Assembly: GCF_001467945.1 (NCBI RefSeq)
Contig: NZ_LNYQ01000013.1
Location: 124,001-188,000 of the forward strand
Length of the DNA stretch: 64,000 bases
DNA from: Legionella parisiensis
GTDB lineage: Bacteria; Pseudomonadota; Gammaproteobacteria; Legionellales; Legionellaceae
Reading direction: 5' to 3'
Below are positions 61,224 to 64,000 of this stretch, piece by piece (position 1 is the stretch's first letter; each line of letters starts with the position of its first letter). The notes beneath the pieces are model-generated. The model searched no databases. It was given only the letters and a program-made list of their open reading frames with translations, and was not told where the DNA came from. Position numbers and translations under genes: made by a program.

Positions 61224-61635
61224 TCCTGTTTATATAGGCTTTGATTTTGGTTATAAACGCATTGGTGTAGCAGTAGGCCAGCAACTCACGCGCAGTGCTT
61301 CTCCTCTTGCAACTCTTAGTGCCCGCATTGGGATCCCTGATTGGAATGCGGTAGCTAAAATTATTGCTGAATGGTCACCTCAAGCATTAATAGTTGGTAT
61401 TCCCACCTGCATTGACGGCAGTGAATTGTATACAACTTCTGCTGCGCGACGATTTGCTAAGGAATTACGTAAACGATTTTCTCTGTCAGTACATTTAGTT
61501 GATGAGCGACTCTCAACAGTTGAGGCTAGAGAGCAATTGTTTGCGCAAGGTGGATACCGTAAAATCAAACAATCTGAGGTAGATAGTATAGCGGCTTGTG
61601 TTATACTGGAGCAATGGCTCCAACATCCTGAATAG
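61216..61635 (+). CDS. ruvX: RuvX/YqgF-family RNase H-fold protein
   Basis: A 139-residue protein. It starts YIGFDFGYKRIGVAVG with the first catalytic Asp; the second acidic site lies in LVDERLSTVEA, and SEVDSIAACVILEQWL ends the fold. The family acts in 16S pre-rRNA 5' end processing and possibly in Holliday junction resolution. The ATG at 61216 overlaps the yqgE end by eight bases; a TTG at 61210 is less likely. Confidence 0.92.
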   Translation: MPSPVYIGFDFGYKRIGVAVGQQLTRSASPLATLSARIGIPDWNAVAKIIAEWSPQALIVGIPTCIDGSELYTTSAARRFAKELRKRFSLSVHLVDERLSTVEAREQLFAQGGYRKIKQSEVDSIAACVILEQWLQHPE

Positions 61636-61666
61636 GGGTATGTTTAGTTTGGTACATTAGGGATTT

Positions 61667-61757
61667 ATAATGCCGACGTCCTGCGTCTTGATGCGGGATT
61701 CATAGATGGCGAGAAATTACTGGATCCCACTGTCAAGAAGCAGGACGTCGGTATAAA
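61667..61757. repeat. long imperfect palindromic element (REP/MITE-like)
   Basis: The left arm (61667-61691) holds GCCGACGTCCTGC-TCTTGA and the right arm (61733-61757) TCAAGA-GCAGGACGTCGG, complementary with two or three mismatches over 25 bases. The 41-base centre has an inner GGGATT/GGATCCC pairing. It is much more GC-rich than its surroundings. It lies between ruvX and pyrB and could fold as an RNA stem, but looks like a dispersed repeat. Confidence 0.7.
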
Positions 61758-61823
61758 TAAAACTGTAAATGAATAAACTAGACCCTAGCCTTCTTTCGGT
61801 TAAGTTAAAAAGATAAGGGTTTT

Positions 61824-62720
61824 ATGAATCATTTTTTAGAAATTAGCCAATTATCACGGCAACAGATCGAGTCTGTACTGCAACGCGCATTTTATTTCAA
61901 ACAGCATAATCATTATCCTTCATATGCACAGCATACTGTGGCAAATTTGTTTTATGAAAACAGTACCCGCACCCGAGTGAGTTTTGAGTTAGCTGCAAAT
62001 CGCTTATCAATGCAAGTAATTAATTTGAATCTACAAAGCTCTTCAGAAACCAAAGGAGAGGTTATTGAAGATACAATCCGTAACCTTGCTGCTATGGGGA
62101 TTCAACATTTTGTGATTCGTCATAGGCAAGAGGGCTTACAGGAAAATTTAGCGAATCAAATTGGGGCGAGTGTTCATATAATTAATGCCGGGGATGGCAC
62201 CCATGCACATCCCAGTCAAGCTTTACTTGATATGATGACAATTCTTGAACAAAAACCGCGGCTGGATCAATTAAAAATAGCAATTCTAGGAAACATTAGG
62301 CACTCACGAGTAGCTAATTCATTTCAATGCATTTGTGCACAATTAGGGGTAGGCGAGCTTGTTTTAGTCGCGCCGGAGCTTTGGCAGCCAAAAACAGTGC
62401 ATTATGGACGGGTTACCCATGATTTACGTGATGGACTAACGAATGCAGATGTAGTGATTTGTTTGCGGGTACAACACGAGCGCTTATTGGAGTCTGATCA
62501 TTTGGACTTAGATTCTTATCGCCGTGATTTTGCTTTAACAAAAGAAAGCCTAGCTCATGCCAACTCTGATGCGATGGTGATGCATCCAGGACCTATAAAT
62601 CGTGGTGTTGAAATAGATAGCGATGTGGCAGATGGCGCAAACTCTTTTATATTGCAACAAGTCGCTAACGGTGTTTTTGTGCGCATGGCAATTTTTGATG
62701 CTTTATGTAATCAAGGGTAG
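61824..62720 (+). CDS. pyrB: aspartate carbamoyltransferase catalytic subunit
   Basis: A 298-residue enzyme of pyrimidine synthesis (carbamoyl phosphate + aspartate). Motifs: FYENSTRTRVSFELAANRL (carbamoyl phosphate site), GDGTHAHPSQALLDMMTI, and MHPGPINRGVEID. No regulatory pyrI is next to it. An AAGG element lies upstream of the ATG. It follows yqgE-ruvX, with a palindromic repeat in between. Confidence 0.95.
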   Translation: MNHFLEISQLSRQQIESVLQRAFYFKQHNHYPSYAQHTVANLFYENSTRTRVSFELAANRLSMQVINLNLQSSSETKGEVIEDTIRNLAAMGIQHFVIRHRQEGLQENLANQIGASVHIINAGDGTHAHPSQALLDMMTILEQKPRLDQLKIAILGNIRHSRVANSFQCICAQLGVGELVLVAPELWQPKTVHYGRVTHDLRDGLTNADVVICLRVQHERLLESDHLDLDSYRRDFALTKESLAHANSDAMVMHPGPINRGVEIDSDVADGANSFILQQVANGVFVRMAIFDALCNQG

Positions 62721-62779
62721 TATTCTAATCCACAAAGAAAGTGCAATTTTAAAACAGGAAAAGTCCCAAGGATATCTCC

Positions 62780-64000
62780 ATGAGTCATTGCTACCGAAAC
62801 ATATGCATTCTCGTGCTTCTGAGCTTCTATTGCTTGCTTTCTTTTTTCATTTTCAAGCATTATCAACGGATTGATTTTTCTTCTTTCTATTACTCGGCTC
62901 AGGCATTACTGCATGGTGAAAATCCTTATATAAATTTTTTTACCTCATATTCCCCTTCTATAAAAATATTACCCGCGAATTTAAATCCACCTTTTGCTTT
63001 ATGGATCTTTGATTTTTTTGCACAGCTAAGTTTTTCCCATGCATTAATTGTTTGGTTTTGTTTTTCACTTATTTTGGGAGTAATTGGTATAACCATTACA
63101 TTTCGTTTTGCGTTCTCTACCCAATCGTTACAGAAAAATTATGTGAATTTATACCTTCTTTATTTTGCTTTTTTTCCGACACTAATGAATTTTGTAACGC
63201 AGCAATTCGGCTGCATTTTATTGTTTTTCATCATGTTGGGTTATTTTTTTTATGTGAATCATCGCGATCATATTGCAGGGATATTATGGGGCATTATTAT
63301 TGCGATTAAATTGTTTCCCGCATTGTTATTTTTCTATGCTTTAAAACAAGGCCGGAAGAAAGTTCTTATAACTATGTTAGCTACTCTTTTAGTGGCTGTA
63401 GTTCTTCCCGTCCTGTTTCATGGCCCAATAATTTATAAACACTATTTCAAAATGATGAATCATGTATTTTGGTATGGAGATGATTGGAATGCCTCAATGT
63501 ATGGTTTCATTTTTCGTCTCTTTTTTGGGGGGGAGAGACTCCCTAATATGTCTTATTTAATACCAATTAATTTATTGTACGGCGTTCTCTTTGTTATTCT
63601 ATTTCTTTGGTATTGGAGAAAACTAGGGCCAACCGAAAACAACCCAATCAATCATCAACCTTTTTGCCTCACATTGGCTATGATGTTATTTATGAGCCCA
63701 TTTGGCTGGATGTATTATTTTTCTTTATTAATTTTTCCTATGATACTTATGTGGTTTGCCGCTTTAGAGGAACAAGAAAATCCTGTAAAAATAATGTTTG
63801 TTTGGCTTTTGTGTTTTTTTCTCATCAACTTCCCCATCGATTACTTGAACAGTCAAAATATGTCTGATTTATTGGTGCGGGTTAGTTTCTTCTCCAGTTT
63901 TTTTTATGGTTTAATTCTTTTAATTTATCTTTTAGGTAAAAGAAAAAAAATCTATGGAAATAATGAAATTCAGGGGGATGAAACGAAACATTATTCGATA
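62780..64000 (+). CDS. DUF2029/GT87-type membrane glycosyltransferase, C-terminus beyond window
   Basis: 407 codons without stop from the ATG at 62780 to the window end. Many hydrophobic helices (about ten) are seen. The motif FYYSAQALLHGENPY near residue 35, LNPPFALWIF and GIIIAIKLFPALLFFY are typical of GT87/DUF2029 polyprenol-dependent mannosyltransferase-like proteins. AAGG lies upstream. The target (lipid, glycan or wall polymer) is unknown. Confidence 0.8.
   Translation, partial: MSHCYRNICILVLLSFYCLLSFFIFKHYQRIDFSSFYYSAQALLHGENPYINFFTSYSPSIKILPANLNPPFALWIFDFFAQLSFSHALIVWFCFSLILGVIGITITFRFAFSTQSLQKNYVNLYLLYFAFFPTLMNFVTQQFGCILLFFIMLGYFFYVNHRDHIAGILWGIIIAIKLFPALLFFYALKQGRKKVLITMLATLLVAVVLPVLFHGPIIYKHYFKMMNHVFWYGDDWNASMYGFIFRLFFGGERLPNMSYLIPINLLYGVLFVILFLWYWRKLGPTENNPINHQPFCLTLAMMLFMSPFGWMYYFSLLIFPMILMWFAALEEQENPVKIMFVWLLCFFLINFPIDYLNSQNMSDLLVRVSFFSSFFYGLILLIYLLGKRKKIYGNNEIQGDETKHYSI

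Overview
The window looks like chromosome from a Legionella species, probably not L. pneumophila. It carries one of the two large Dot/Icm type IVB secretion clusters in the characteristic order icmT-S-(icmR slot)-Q-P-O-dotK-icmM-L-K-E-G-C-D-J-B. The DNA is AT-rich, and housekeeping genes sit beside genes that look like Legionella effectors. The protein in the icmR slot (116 aa) is not one I recognise as L. pneumophila IcmR, as expected for the hypervariable fir genes of other Legionella species.

Layout. 1-2.8 kb (minus strand): the start of an RND efflux pump gene, its periplasmic adaptor, ferrochelatase hemH and a cold-shock protein with a structured leader. 3.0-20.8 kb (plus strand): a small unknown protein, then the Dot/Icm cluster. 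Intrinsic terminators after the icmR-slot gene and after icmD, and a stem-loop after icmB, divide it into transcription units. The genes that follow icmB in L. pneumophila (tphA, icmF, icmH/dotU) are absent; an exported LURP-one-like protein follows instead. 22-29.6 kb: a two-component system divergent from a Spy/CpxP-like protein, a cupin, an oxyR / ahpC-ahpD peroxide-defence locus, a PspC protein and a dicarboxylate symporter. 29.8-32.8 kb: two large genes of effector type. One encodes a coiled-coil protein with C-terminal membrane hairpins and a PPPY motif. The other encodes a histone-deacetylase-fold protein resembling the Legionella effector LphD. 32.8-39 kb: a class-B-like acid phosphatase, greB, smc and zipA.

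39.2-52.1 kb is a division and cell wall cluster: murF, mraY, murD, ftsW, murC, murB, ddl, ftsQ, ftsA, ftsZ, lpxC. murG is missing from its usual place between ftsW and murC. Genes are tightly packed, often with 1-4 base overlaps, so expression is probably translationally coupled. 52.3-64 kb: an M13 metallopeptidase, a coupled microprotein/GRDP-like pair, dciA, a bacterial PH-domain protein, adenosine deaminase, a small conserved protein, a Pit phosphate transporter with its DUF47 partner, an orphan secretin-N-domain protein, algH-ruvX-pyrB, and the start of a GT87-type membrane glycosyltransferase.

The Dot/Icm genes here encode most of the coupling complex (DotL, DotM, DotN, IcmS), core components (DotG, DotH, DotF, DotK), inner-membrane parts (DotI, DotJ, DotE, DotP), the ATPase DotO, and IcmT and IcmQ. 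Non-coding features of note are palindromic repeats (61.7 kb, 39.0 kb, 22.0 kb), a terminator-like hairpin in the leader of the deacetylase-like gene, and several operator-like palindromes. No tRNA, rRNA, insertion sequence or CRISPR array was seen.
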